From assembly GCF_041260665.1 (NCBI RefSeq), contig NZ_JBGCCT010000006.1, positions 248,001 through 312,000 on the forward strand: a DNA stretch of 64,000 bases. The letters are read 5' to 3'. A program made the position numbers and the translations under genes. The notes under the pieces were generated by a model. It was not told where the DNA came from and made no database searches. It was given only the letters and a program-made list of their open reading frames with translations. Source of the DNA: Catenulispora sp. GP43. GTDB lineage: Bacteria; Actinomycetota; Actinomycetes; Streptomycetales; Catenulisporaceae. Below, one piece after another: positions 8,407-17,212 of this stretch. Within the stretch, counting starts at the first letter, position 1, and each line of letters begins with the position of its first letter.

Positions 8407-9843
8407 ATGAGCACTGAGGTTGCCGCTGTCGCCGCTCCGGTGGACGCCGTCGAGTCCGTACCTGCCGTCGAGTCCGCATCCGCCGGCGGGTCCTGGCGCG
8501 AGCTCTTCCGCGGCGGAACCGGATTGCTGGTGGTGGGCCTGCTGCTGCTCGAGTTCGCGACCGCCATGCAGTACTTCGCGGTGGCGGTGGTGATGCCGCT
8601 GGTGGCGCATGATCTGAACGCCGAGCGTTCCTACGGCTGGCTGCTCGGCTCCTACGGGATGGCGATGATCGCCGCCGCGCCGTTGACGCCGGGGATCACG
8701 GCGCGGCTGGGGCGGATGCGGACGGCCGGGTTGGCGTCCGTGGTGTTCGTGGTGGGCGGGGTGTTGGCCGCGGTGGCGGGGTCGGCGGTGGTGTTCGTCG
8801 CCGCACGGGTGTTCCAGGGGTTCGGGTCCGGGGTGCTGACTACGTTCGGGGTCAGCGCCGTGGCGCACTCCATTCCCGAGCGGCTGCGCAAGCGGGTCTA
8901 CTCGCTGATCTCGGCGATGTGGCTGCTGCCGGCGTTCGTCGGGCCGGTGTACGCCTCGGCGGTGTCGGATCTTCTCGGGTGGCGGTGGGCGCTGACGTTG
9001 GTCCTGCCGCTGGTGGTCGTCGGCCGGGCGCTGGTCGTTCGGCGGGCCGGGGCGGTGCAGCAGACTCGATCCCGCGAGGTGCGGACGCCGCCGTTCGCCA
9101 GGGTTCTGATTCTCATCCTCGGCTGCCTGCTCCTGCTCGGCGGCACCAGCGTGAAGAGCGCCATCGGCCAGATCATCGCGGTGTGCGGCCTGCTCCTGGT
9201 CGCCGCGGCCGCGCGCAAGCTCCTGCCCGCCGGGGAGCGCGGCCCGCGGCTGGCGGTCGTGGCGATGCTGACGCTCTCGCTCGGCTACTCCGGCCTGGAC
9301 GCCATGGCGACGGTCATCGCGCGCAGCGGCTTCGGCTCCTCCATCGCGGCGGCGTCGGCGGTCCTCACCTGCGATGCGGTCGCGTGGTCGACGGTGGCGT
9401 TCCTGCAGCCGAAGTTCTATGAGCGCTGGAAGCTGAGCACCGGGACGGCCGGTGTGGTCGGCGCGTTGTTGGTGGCCGTGCCGGTGGCCGGGTTGCCGGT
9501 GATGCTCGCCGCGCATCTGTCATCGGGTACTGCGATGCCGCTGATGTGGGTGGCGTTCCTGGTCTCCGGGTCGGGGATGGGCTTCATCTACACCAACCTG
9601 CCGGTGACGGCGGTCGGTGTCGCGGACAAGTCGGCCACCGATGCTTACGCTGCCGGGCTCGTGCTGGCCGAGTCCATGGGGGCGAGTCTGGGCTCGATGA
9701 TCGGTGGCGGCCTGTACTCGTACGGCTTGCAGCGCGGGCTTTCGGCGTGGCACGCGCTCGCGGTGGCGGTCGGGGCGCTCAGCGTGTCGTTGATCGCGAC
9801 CGTCTTCGTCGCCGTCGCGATCCGGCGCCACCTGCGGGCATAG
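8407..9843 (+). CDS. MFS transporter
   Basis: 478 residues with 12 or more hydrophobic segments after a 30-residue Ala/Glu/Val-rich cytosolic start. A typical DHA-like N-terminal half (MQYFAVAVVMPLVAHDLNAE, then SYGMAMIAAAPLTPGITARL with RLGRMR) marks the major facilitator superfamily. The C-terminal half is less canonical, with a long central loop near the QQTRSREVRTPP stretch (about 220-230). Probable proton-coupled drug or metabolite exporter; substrate unknown. No regulator is adjacent on the same strand. Confidence 0.8.
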   Translation: MSTEVAAVAAPVDAVESVPAVESASAGGSWRELFRGGTGLLVVGLLLLEFATAMQYFAVAVVMPLVAHDLNAERSYGWLLGSYGMAMIAAAPLTPGITARLGRMRTAGLASVVFVVGGVLAAVAGSAVVFVAARVFQGFGSGVLTTFGVSAVAHSIPERLRKRVYSLISAMWLLPAFVGPVYASAVSDLLGWRWALTLVLPLVVVGRALVVRRAGAVQQTRSREVRTPPFARVLILILGCLLLLGGTSVKSAIGQIIAVCGLLLVAAAARKLLPAGERGPRLAVVAMLTLSLGYSGLDAMATVIARSGFGSSIAAASAVLTCDAVAWSTVAFLQPKFYERWKLSTGTAGVVGALLVAVPVAGLPVMLAAHLSSGTAMPLMWVAFLVSGSGMGFIYTNLPVTAVGVADKSATDAYAAGLVLAESMGASLGSMIGGGLYSYGLQRGLSAWHALAVAVGALSVSLIATVFVAVAIRRHLRA

Positions 9844-9882
9844 GCCGGCCCGCGATATTTGCTCACGGCGACCCATTACCCC

Positions 9883-9911
9883 TTGTTTATCTGTTCCCTG
9901 TGAGCTATTTT
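9883..9911 (+). promoter_or_regulatory. Sigma-70-type promoter of the second APC permease
   Basis: TTGTTT (9883-9888), 17-bp spacer, TATTTT (9906-9911), 60 bp before the ATG. The -10 box, spacer length and the downstream CGAGGAGC ribosome-binding context match those of the paralogous permease at 4371. Confidence 0.5.
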
Positions 9912-9971
9912 CTCGGCAAGACCGCGGCCCCGCCCTGATCACCAGCTCTCCAGCCGTCGAGGAGCAGCCCC

Positions 9972-11447
9972 ATGTCCACAATGGATCCCCCCTCCACCGC
10001 GCCCGCGCCGCCCGCCACCGGGCCCGAGCCGGGTGACAACCGCCTGCGCGGCGGTTCGCTAGGCCTGCTCGACATCGCCAGCTCCACCATGGCGAACATC
10101 GGGCCGGCGATGAGCTTCTACTTCGGCTTCGGGCTGCTGGCCACCACGGCCGGGGTGGCCTCGCCGCTGACCATCGTCTGCGCCGGGATCACCGTCGCGC
10201 TGCTGGGCAACACGCTGGCCCAGTTCTCGCGGGCACATCCCTCGGCCGGCGGCTTCATCACCTTCGTGGGCAAGACGTTCGGGCCGACCAGCGCCGTGAC
10301 CACCGCGCTGCTGGTCACCGCCGGCTACATCATCGCCATGGCGTCGGTGATCGCGATCTCCGGCGGGTTCCTGGAGATGACGCTGAACTACTACTTCGGC
10401 TGGAACGTGCCCTGGATTCTGTTCACGCTGGTGCTCACGTGCCTGGCGGTGGTGCTCATGGTCCGCGGGGTCGGGATGTCCACGCGGATCGCCGGGTACT
10501 TCTTCGCGGTCGAGATGACCGTGCTGGTCGTGGTGTCGGTGGTGGCGATCGCCAAGCACGGCGCGCACCTGTCGCTCAAGCCGTTCATGCCCAGCCACGT
10601 CAAGGGCGGCATGTCAGGGCTCGCCGAAGGCTTCCCGCTGGCCGTCTACATGTTCATCGGCTGGGAGAACTCCGCGGCGCTGGCCGAGGAGACCGAGAAC
10701 CCGCGGCGCAACGTCGGGCGCGCGGTGTTCTCCTCGATCGGGATCATGTCGGTGGGCTACCTGCTGTTCGCGTACGCCACCGTCACCGGCTTCGGCTACG
10801 ACGCGGACAAGACCGGCGCCGCGGCCGTGCCGTTCATCGACGTGGCCCACGGCACCCTCGGCGTCCTGGCCTTCTTCGCCTACCTCGCCGGCCTCACCTC
10901 CACCCTCGGCGCGCTGATCTCCGGTACGAACTCCCAGACCCGCCTGCTGTTCAACGCCGGCCGCGAACGGCTGCTGCCGGGCTTCCTGGGCCGGGTGCAC
11001 CCGACCTGGCGCACGCCGCTCAACGCGATCGTGGTGTTCGTCTCGGCCGGCATGCTGATCATCGGCGGCTGGGGCCTGCTGCACATCATCGGCGGCAAGG
11101 GGACGATGGACCCGGTCAACTTCTTCGCCGAGTCCTCGACCATGGGCACCATCCTGATCCTGCTGGTGTATCTGGCCTCGAACATCGCGCTGCCGTTCTA
11201 CTACCGCAAGTACCAGCGTGCGGAGTTCAACGTCGTGCGGCACGCGGTGCTGCCGGTCATCGGGGCCGCCGCGATCGTCGTGCCGCTGTACTACCTGGCC
11301 AAGCCGGGGCAGGCCACGCCGTACGACTGGTTCCCGTACCTGGCGCTCGGGGTGCTCGCGGTGGCGCTGGTGTACGCGGTGGTGCTCAACCGCCGCGATC
11401 CGGGCCTGGGGGAGCGCGTCGGATCGATCGTCGCCGACGCGGAATAG
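9972..11447 (+). CDS. APC-superfamily amino acid permease (paralogue of 4371-5831)
   Basis: 491 residues, about 12 membrane segments, aligning without gaps over most of its length with the permease at 4371. Shared blocks include LLDIASSTMANIGPAMSFYF, GGMSGLAEGFPLAVY, GWENSAALAEE and SQTRLLFNAGRERLLP. Only the N-terminal 25 residues and the periplasmic loops differ strongly. Function is amino acid or amine transport with unknown substrate. The two copies are 4 kb apart and separated by unrelated genes, so the duplication is not fresh. The gene converges with the flavin reductase gene, 6 bp away. Confidence 0.85.
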   Translation: MSTMDPPSTAPAPPATGPEPGDNRLRGGSLGLLDIASSTMANIGPAMSFYFGFGLLATTAGVASPLTIVCAGITVALLGNTLAQFSRAHPSAGGFITFVGKTFGPTSAVTTALLVTAGYIIAMASVIAISGGFLEMTLNYYFGWNVPWILFTLVLTCLAVVLMVRGVGMSTRIAGYFFAVEMTVLVVVSVVAIAKHGAHLSLKPFMPSHVKGGMSGLAEGFPLAVYMFIGWENSAALAEETENPRRNVGRAVFSSIGIMSVGYLLFAYATVTGFGYDADKTGAAAVPFIDVAHGTLGVLAFFAYLAGLTSTLGALISGTNSQTRLLFNAGRERLLPGFLGRVHPTWRTPLNAIVVFVSAGMLIIGGWGLLHIIGGKGTMDPVNFFAESSTMGTILILLVYLASNIALPFYYRKYQRAEFNVVRHAVLPVIGAAAIVVPLYYLAKPGQATPYDWFPYLALGVLAVALVYAVVLNRRDPGLGERVGSIVADAE

Positions 11448-11453
11448 CGCGGG

Positions 11454-11951
11454 TCACGCCGCCAGCCGCCCGAACGTGCCGCCGTGGAACACCAGCGGCG
11501 GCACCGCCGGATCGGCGTCGAGGTCGTGCACCCGGAAGACGATGATGTCATGGTCGCCGGCCGGGAGCACGGACTCGATGGAACAGTCCAGCCACGCGCT
11601 GGCTCCCTCGACGAACAACGCCCCGTCAGCGCTCGTCCGGTAGTCCAGCTCCGCGAAGCGTTCTCCGTTCTTCGAAGAGAGCCGGCGGCACGCCGCCTCC
11701 TGATGCGCTCCCAGAACACTGATACCCAGTCGTGGTAGCGTCCGCAGCACCGGCCAGGTCGTCGAGCGGTTGTCCGCGCAGACCGAGACCAGCGCCGGCG
11801 CCAGCGACACCGAGGTGAACGAGCTCGCGGCCAGGCCCACCGGGACCCCGTCCACGAGCGCGGCCACGGCGGTCACCCCCGAGGGGAAGGCGCCGTAGAC
11901 GCGTCGCAGTTCCCTGGGATGGTGGGCGGCGGTGACGTCCTGAACAGTCAT
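11454..11951 (-). CDS. Flavin reductase (NAD(P)H:FMN oxidoreductase, HpaC-like)
   Basis: 165 residues of the flavin-reductase-like split-barrel family. The conserved start YGAFPSGVTAVAALVDG, then GLAASSFTSVSLAPALVSVC and FAELDYR, match the FMN-binding core; a terminal beta-strand region GDHDIIVFRVHDL follows. It supplies reduced FMN to two-component monooxygenases, and it is the last gene of an operon of four such monooxygenases, so it is almost certainly their reductase. ATG 11951 is used; an in-frame ATG at 11972 overlaps the stop of the preceding gene, implying translational coupling. Confidence 0.85.
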   Translation of the reverse strand: MTVQDVTAAHHPRELRRVYGAFPSGVTAVAALVDGVPVGLAASSFTSVSLAPALVSVCADNRSTTWPVLRTLPRLGISVLGAHQEAACRRLSSKNGERFAELDYRTSADGALFVEGASAWLDCSIESVLPAGDHDIIVFRVHDLDADPAVPPLVFHGGTFGRLAA

Positions 11952-11956
11952 GGCCG

Positions 11957-13093
11957 TCACCGCCTGGCCCATTCCTCGGCCAGCAGCCGGTAGGAGGCGA
12001 CGCGGTCGGCGTGGTCGTGGGTGATCGTGGTGACGATCAGCTCGTCCGCGCCGACCGCGTCCCGCAGCACCTCCAGCTGGTCGGCGACCTGGGCCGCGGT
12101 GCCCACGAACTGGGTCTCGACCCGGTCGGCGACCAGCGCGCGGTCGGCCTCGGACCAGGGCAGAGCCCTGGCTTCCTCCGGCGTCGGGAACTGGATCGCA
12201 CCCTCGGCGGTGCGGATGCTGCGCACCCACGCGCCGTAGCCGGAGGCCAGCTCGCGGGCCCGCTCCTCGGTCTCGGCGACCACGACGTCGGCCGAGACGC
12301 CGACGTGCGGCGCGTCGAGCTCGGTCGAGGGCTTGAACGCGGCCCGGTAGCCCTCGGCCGCCTCCAGCACGGTCGCCGGGCTGACGTGGTAGTTGGTCGC
12401 GAACCGCAGCCCGTTGCCGCCGGCCGCCTCGGCACTGGCGCCGCCGCTGCTGCCCAGGATCCATACCTGCACCTCGGCGCCCTCGCCGGGCACGACGTGC
12501 GCCTCCTGGCCGTTGCCGTCGACGTAGGTGCCGGCCAGCAGCGCCAGGATGTCGGCGATCTGGTCCACGTACTCGGGGGTCTGGGCGTTCGGCTGCTGAA
12601 GCAGGGCCCTGTGAAGCGCGAAGCGCGGGGACTTCAGCAGCGGCGCGAAGTCGAAGCGCGGCGGGATGCGCAGGCCGTTGGCGGTGTAGCCGTCGACGAC
12701 GGGCGGGGCTGTGCCGGCGAGTGCTGGTTGCGGCGCCGCGCTCGGCGTCCGGCTGCCGCCGGAACGGCCGAGACCGAGATCGAAGCGGCCGGGGAAAGCG
12801 GCGTCGAGCAGGCCGAATTCCTCAACGGTGCCCAGCGGTGTGCGATGGCCGAGCAGGACGGCGCCGGAACCGAGGCGGATGGTCGAGGTCGCGGCGGCGG
12901 TGAGGGCCAGGACCACAGCGGGACTGGTGCCGGCCACGCCCGGATTGAGGTGGTGCTCGGCGAACCAATAGCGCGCGTAGCCGAAGCTCTCGGTCTGCTT
13001 GGCGAGGTCGATGCTGTTGCGCAGGGCCTGCGCGGCGGTGGAGCCGGAGCTGATCGGGACCAGGTCCAGGACGCCGAGGGGAGTATTGGCCAT
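11957..13093 (-). CDS. LLM-class flavin-dependent oxidoreductase (luciferase-like, MsnO8 type)
   Basis: 378 residues. The N-terminus MANTPLGVLDLVPISSG, with RYWFAEHH near residue 43 and LGSGAVLLGHRTPL near 75, is typical of the single-chain luciferase-like group that includes MsnO8. The fold is a TIM barrel using FMNH2 and oxygen. Substrate unknown; the operon suggests an organosulfur compound. AAGGAG precedes the ATG at 13093. The stop lies just before the flavin reductase and the start just after the previous monooxygenase gene (5-bp gap), so the genes are tightly coupled. Confidence 0.85.
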   Translation of the reverse strand: MANTPLGVLDLVPISSGSTAAQALRNSIDLAKQTESFGYARYWFAEHHLNPGVAGTSPAVVLALTAAATSTIRLGSGAVLLGHRTPLGTVEEFGLLDAAFPGRFDLGLGRSGGSRTPSAAPQPALAGTAPPVVDGYTANGLRIPPRFDFAPLLKSPRFALHRALLQQPNAQTPEYVDQIADILALLAGTYVDGNGQEAHVVPGEGAEVQVWILGSSGGASAEAAGGNGLRFATNYHVSPATVLEAAEGYRAAFKPSTELDAPHVGVSADVVVAETEERARELASGYGAWVRSIRTAEGAIQFPTPEEARALPWSEADRALVADRVETQFVGTAAQVADQLEVLRDAVGADELIVTTITHDHADRVASYRLLAEEWARR

Positions 13094-13098
13094 GGGAA

Positions 13099-14247
13099 TC
13101 AGGCTCCTTGCAAGGTGGGTATGAGGTGCGGCGGCCAACCGGAGCCCGGCTGCTCGCCGGCGGGGTCGGCGGTCGGTGCGCCGGCCGTGCCATCCGGTCG
13201 CGCATCCCAGTCCCACGGCGGATCCGGGATCTCCCGCCGCAGCACCGGCGCGATCTCCGCCTGGAACCGCTCCAACGAAGCCCGGTGCTCGGCCGGGGTC
13301 AGGCCCGAGGGCTCGGCCTGGAGGTGAAGAACCGTGTGTCCGAACTGCCCGTGGTACCGGTGGACCTTCTCAAGGATCTGCTGCGGGCTGCCGATCAGCG
13401 CCGAGCTGCGGGCCACGAAGTCCTCCAGCGTCGGGAACACCGGCTCGATGCCCAGCCGCTTGGACATCGCCAGATGGCCGGCGAACACCGGGGCGTAGCC
13501 GCGCAGCGCCTCCTGCGAGGTGGCCGCCGCGTAGAAGCCGGCGGTGCCCGCGCCGACCGCGGCCTTCGCCGGGTCGTGGCCGTGGAACGCCCAGCGTTCG
13601 CGGTAGTAGCGGATCAGCTCGGCGTAGGGCTCGATCGGGTTGGTGACGTTCGCCGAGAACAGCGGGTCGCCGTAGCGCGCGGCCAGGTCGACCGATTCCC
13701 TCGACGTCGCGCTGCCGTGCCAGACCCGGATCGGCTGCTGGAACGGACGCGGCCAGACCTCCGCGTCGGTGAGGGACGGCCGGAACTTCGCGGTGGCCGT
13801 GACCTTGTCCTCGCGCCAGATCCGGCGGAACAGTTCGTAGGACTCGGCGTTGCGGTCCCACTGGTCTTCCGGCGTCACATGGAACAGCTCGCGCTGCGCC
13901 GAGCCGTTTCCCTTGCCGATGATGAGTTCCAGGCGGCCGCCCGACAGATGGTCGAGCGTCGCATAGTCCTCATACGCGCGCACCGGGTCCAGCAGGCTCA
14001 GCGTCGTCACGGCCGTGAACAGCTTGATGCGGCTGGTCTTCGCCGCGATGTGGCTGAGCACCACGGTCGGCGAGGAGGAGATGAACGGCCGCTCGTGGCG
14101 CTCGCCGACGCCGAAGCCGTCGAAGCCCAACTCCTCGGCGAGCACCGCGGCGTCCACGACCTGCCGGAACCGCTCGTTCGTCGGGACCTGCGCGCCGGTG
14201 GTCGGATCCGGGGCGTGCACGATCAGCGATATCGTCAGGAACTTCAT
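13099..14247 (-). CDS. LLM-class flavin-dependent oxidoreductase
   Basis: 382 residues, bacterial-luciferase superfamily. Motifs include GFDGFGVGERHERPFISSSP (about 41-60), DHLSGGRLELIIGKGNG (about 98-114) and a C-terminal HTVLHLQAEPSGLTPAEH. The last 25 residues are Pro/Gly-rich and probably disordered. Expected to be an FMNH2-dependent monooxygenase served by the downstream flavin reductase. The ATG overlaps the stop of the preceding NtaA-type gene (ATGA), indicating translational coupling. Confidence 0.85.
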   Translation of the reverse strand: MKFLTISLIVHAPDPTTGAQVPTNERFRQVVDAAVLAEELGFDGFGVGERHERPFISSSPTVVLSHIAAKTSRIKLFTAVTTLSLLDPVRAYEDYATLDHLSGGRLELIIGKGNGSAQRELFHVTPEDQWDRNAESYELFRRIWREDKVTATAKFRPSLTDAEVWPRPFQQPIRVWHGSATSRESVDLAARYGDPLFSANVTNPIEPYAELIRYYRERWAFHGHDPAKAAVGAGTAGFYAAATSQEALRGYAPVFAGHLAMSKRLGIEPVFPTLEDFVARSSALIGSPQQILEKVHRYHGQFGHTVLHLQAEPSGLTPAEHRASLERFQAEIAPVLRREIPDPPWDWDARPDGTAGAPTADPAGEQPGSGWPPHLIPTLQGA

Positions 14248-15626
14248 CGCACGGCCCCCGCCGGGACCGGCGCGGCAGTCTTACGGGCCGCGCCCAGCCC
14301 CAGATGGTCGCGCAGGGTCGTGCCCTCGTAGTCCGCGCGGAACCGGCCGCGCTCCTGAAGGATCGGCACCACGCGGTCTGCGAACGCGTCCAGGCCGCCG
14401 GGGGTGACGTGCGGCACCAGGATGTACCCGTCCGCGGCGTCGGCCTGCACCAGCTCGTCGATCTGCGTCGCGATGGTCTCGGCGGAGCCGATGAACGACT
14501 GCCGCGAGGTCCTCTCAATCATCAGTTCCCTGATGGACAGGCCCTTGGCCTCGGCCTGCTCGCGGTATTCCCGGGCCACCGCGATCCGGTCCCGGTACAG
14601 CCGGTCCGCGGCGCGGCCCTTGGATATCGAGTCGCCGGAGACGTCCGGATCGACGCGCGGCAGCGGACCGTCCGGGTCGTAGGCGCTCAGGTCCCGGTTC
14701 CACAGCTGCTCCAGGAACTTGATCGCGGTCTGCCCGCTCACCTGCGCGCGCCGCACCTCCACGGCCAGCTCCGCGGCCTCGGCGTCGGTGTCGCCGAGCA
14801 CGAAGGTGGCGGCCGGCAGGATCAGCAGGTCCTCGGACGTGCGGCCGTACGCGGGCAGGCGGCGCTTGACGTCGGAGTAGAACGCCTGGCCCGGTTCCAG
14901 CTGGCTGTGCCGCCCGAAGATGGCGTCGGCGGCGGCTGCCGCGAACTCCCGGCCGGCGTCGGAGTCGCCGGCCTGGAAGATGACCGGGCGGCCCTGCGGC
15001 GAGGTCGGGACGTTGAACCGGCCGGAGATGTCGAAGTGCCGGTCGTGGTGCTCGAACGTGCCGGCCTTGGGATCGGAGAGGAAGACCCCTGATTCCTTGT
15101 CCGCCTCGATCCGGTAGCCGTCCCAGGAGTCGAACAGCTCCCACGCGGTGCGCAGGAACGTCTCGGCGCGGTCGTACCGGTCCTGCTCGGCGAGGTAGCC
15201 GCCGCGCCGGAAGTTCTCGCCGGTGAAGGCGTCCCAGGAGGTGACGACGTTCCAGGCGGCGCGCCCGGCGGACAGGTGGTCCAGCGACGCGAACTGCCGG
15301 GCCACCTCGTAGGGCTCGTTGAAGGTGGAGTTGATGGTGCCGGTCAGGCCGATGCGCTCGGTGACGGCGGCCAGCGCCGCCAGCACGGTGAAGGTGTCGG
15401 GGCGGCCGACCACGTCCAGGTCGTAGATCTGCCCGCCCTGCTCGCGCAGCCGCAGGCCCTCGGCCAGGAAGACGAAGTCGAACTTGGCGCGCTCGGCGGT
15501 CTTCGCGAAGTGCGCGAAGGAGTCGAACTGGATGTGGCTGCCGGCGGCCGGGTCGCTCCACACCGTGGTGTTGTTGACGCCGGGGAAGTGCGCGGCCAGG
15601 TGGATCTGCTTCACGGGCTTGCTCAT
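14244..15626 (-). CDS. NtaA/SnaA/DszA-family FMN-dependent monooxygenase
   Basis: 460 residues, close to the family's usual length. Diagnostic stretches are HFPGVNNTTVWSDPAAGSHI (about 13-32), FDFVFLAEGLRLRE, NEPYEVARQFASLDHLS and AAWNVVTSWDAFTGENFRRG (about 134-153). Members oxidise nitrilotriacetate, dibenzothiophene sulfone, pristinamycin intermediates or N-acetylated S-substituted cysteines (YtnJ/CmoJ) with FMNH2. With a GNAT acetyltransferase and cysteine-type transporters nearby, the last substrate class is the best guess, but this is an inference. It follows the upstream LLM gene after 22 bp and overlaps the next by 4 bp. Confidence 0.88.
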   Translation of the reverse strand: MSKPVKQIHLAAHFPGVNNTTVWSDPAAGSHIQFDSFAHFAKTAERAKFDFVFLAEGLRLREQGGQIYDLDVVGRPDTFTVLAALAAVTERIGLTGTINSTFNEPYEVARQFASLDHLSAGRAAWNVVTSWDAFTGENFRRGGYLAEQDRYDRAETFLRTAWELFDSWDGYRIEADKESGVFLSDPKAGTFEHHDRHFDISGRFNVPTSPQGRPVIFQAGDSDAGREFAAAAADAIFGRHSQLEPGQAFYSDVKRRLPAYGRTSEDLLILPAATFVLGDTDAEAAELAVEVRRAQVSGQTAIKFLEQLWNRDLSAYDPDGPLPRVDPDVSGDSISKGRAADRLYRDRIAVAREYREQAEAKGLSIRELMIERTSRQSFIGSAETIATQIDELVQADAADGYILVPHVTPGGLDAFADRVVPILQERGRFRADYEGTTLRDHLGLGAARKTAAPVPAGAVR

Positions 15627-15648
15627 GATGGGCTCTTCCTCTGCTTCC

Positions 15649-16920
15649 CTAGTGCCCGGCGCCGGCCGTCGCGGGGGCGGCTTCGGCGGCGCGATCGACG
15701 GCCGGATCGACGGCCGGATCGGCCGCGGCGTAACGGTTGGCGGGCCGCGGCAGGCCCAGGTGCCCGCGCAGGGTCGAGGCCTGATACGCGGTGCGGAACA
15801 AGCCGCGGGCCTGGAGCTCCGGCACCAGCTCGCGGGTGATGCCGAGCAGGTCGTGCGGCAGGGTCGCCGGGCGCAGCCGGTAGCCGGTCAGGCCGGCGTG
15901 CCGCCAGTCGGCCAGCAGGTCGGCCAGCTCCGAGGCGGTTCCGGCGAAGATGTGCGCGTCGCTGGTGTACGGCGTGCCCGCGGCCTCGTCCAGCCGGGCC
16001 CGGCGCTCCTCGGCGGCCGCGGCCGTGGCGTCGAGGAAGACCACGAGGTCGCCGAAGACGTGCAGGGTCTGCGAGCCCCGGCCGGCGAACTCCTGCTCGC
16101 GCCGGATCTCCGCGACGATCGCCGCCGCGCCGTCCCGGTCGTGCGGGGTGACGAAGCCGACGTCGGCGGCGCGCGCGATGAGCTGGTAGGGGATCGTCGC
16201 GTGGCCGAGCGCGGTGACCACCGGCTGGCCCTGCGGCGGGCGCGGGGTGATCGACGGGCCCCGCACGTCGAACCAGTCGCCCTCGAAGTCGATGTGGTGC
16301 AGCTTGGCCCGGTCGATGAACCGGCCGGTGGCGGCGTCGCGGATCTCGGCGTCGTCCTCCCAGCTGTCCCACAGCCGCCGCACCACCTCGACGTAGTCGG
16401 CGGCCTCGCTGAAGTGGTCGGCGATGCGGGCCTGGACCTCGGCGGTGTTGATGTCCGCCAGCGCCACCGGCTCGGTGGTGCGCCGGCCGAGCAGCGCGTA
16501 CTCGTGCGGCTTGGCCGATATCTGGATCCGCAGGCCGGCCCGGCCGCGCGCCGCGTAGTCCAGCGTGGCGACGGCCTTGGACAGGTGGAAGGGCTCGGTG
16601 TGGGTGGACACCACGGTCGGCACGATCCCGACGCGCGAGGTGGCCGGCGCGGTCCGGGCCGCGGTCAGCACCGCGTCCAGCCGGCCCCGGACCTGGTCCA
16701 CCCGGTCGTCGACGTCGTTGAAGTCAGTGCTCTGGATCCCGAAGGAGTCCTCGATGGTGACGAAGTCGAGCAGGCCTTCCTCGGCCTCGGCGACCAGGTC
16801 GGTCCAGTAGGCGCCGCTGAACAGCTCGGCGGGGCGGGCGTCCGGTTCGCGCCAGGCGGCCGGGTGCCAGCCCGCGCCGTCGAGGGCGACGGCCAGGTGC
16901 AGCAAGGGATCGGGGGACAT
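15649..16920 (-). CDS. LLM-class flavin-dependent oxidoreductase, first structural gene of the operon
   Basis: 423 residues of the luciferase-like superfamily, with FVTIEDSFGIQS (about 53-64), a DYAARGRAGLRIQISAKPHE block (about 122-141) and a C-terminal LFRTAYQASTLRGHLGLPRP that resembles the NtaA group's end. The final 30 residues are an Ala/Asp/Pro tail, probably disordered. Expected to use FMNH2 from the operon's reductase. It is preceded by a short leader-peptide ORF and about 110 bp of pyrimidine-rich leader RNA, so expression is probably attenuated according to sulfur status. Confidence 0.82.
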   Translation of the reverse strand: MSPDPLLHLAVALDGAGWHPAAWREPDARPAELFSGAYWTDLVAEAEEGLLDFVTIEDSFGIQSTDFNDVDDRVDQVRGRLDAVLTAARTAPATSRVGIVPTVVSTHTEPFHLSKAVATLDYAARGRAGLRIQISAKPHEYALLGRRTTEPVALADINTAEVQARIADHFSEAADYVEVVRRLWDSWEDDAEIRDAATGRFIDRAKLHHIDFEGDWFDVRGPSITPRPPQGQPVVTALGHATIPYQLIARAADVGFVTPHDRDGAAAIVAEIRREQEFAGRGSQTLHVFGDLVVFLDATAAAAEERRARLDEAAGTPYTSDAHIFAGTASELADLLADWRHAGLTGYRLRPATLPHDLLGITRELVPELQARGLFRTAYQASTLRGHLGLPRPANRYAAADPAVDPAVDRAAEAAPATAGAGH

Positions 16921-17029
16921 GCTGGATCGCTTTCTGTGCGGGGGGTGCGCGAACTGCGAACTGCCCGGTGCGCGGCGGGCGCGGTCGGCAGAGGAGAGAA
17001 GCGCGGGTAGCGAGGAGGAGAGGCAGAAC

Positions 17030-17119
17030 TCAGAGGCGCGGCAGCGCGGGACACAGGGCGCTGGCGATGCGCTGCAGGTCGATGTGGCGCCGCGAGTAAT
17101 AGCCGGTGGCCGTGGGCAA
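17030..17119 (-). CDS. Leader peptide, RRHIDLxRxASALC family, 29 aa
   Basis: A 30-codon ORF reading from TTG 17119 with a GGAGG Shine-Dalgarno 8 bp upstream (17128-17132). A GTG at 17126 in the same frame is too close to the GGAGG to use it. The product contains YSRRHIDLQRIASALCPA and ends PRL. The motif RRH(I/V)DLxRxxSALC with one late Cys is a recurrent actinobacterial 'putative leader peptide' placed before sulfur-uptake and sulfur-oxidation operons. The Cys codon TGT falls at codon 23. About 110 bp of C/U-rich leader separates it from the first monooxygenase; I see no intrinsic terminator, so Rho-dependent attenuation is possible. Confidence 0.75.
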   Translation of the reverse strand: MPTATGYYSRRHIDLQRIASALCPALPRL

Positions 17120-17170
17120 CGCCTTCACCTCCCTCGCTGTCAGGACCTAATCCCTATTGAGATACTGGGG

Positions 17171-17198
17171 ATAGTAGAGCACGTTCGGAGTTCGTCAA
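17171..17198 (-). promoter_or_regulatory. Sigma-70-type promoter of the monooxygenase operon
   Basis: Read leftward: TTGACG (17198-17193), a 16-bp spacer, then TACTAT (17176-17171). It lies 51 bp upstream of the leader-peptide TTG and inside the 80-bp gap after the GNAT gene, where AT content rises. Confidence 0.6.
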
Positions 17199-17212
17199 GA
17201 AGATCGCGGGCA

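Noticed and set aside
11454-16920. The monooxygenase operon as an antibiotic (pristinamycin-type SnaA) cluster
   Set aside because: No polyketide, NRPS or tailoring genes are near; the leader peptide and the opposite transporter operon favour sulfur acquisition.
17117-17128. GTG 17126 as the start of the leftward leader peptide
   Set aside because: It overlaps the GGAGG ribosome-binding sequence; TTG 17117-17119 has a normal 8-bp spacing.
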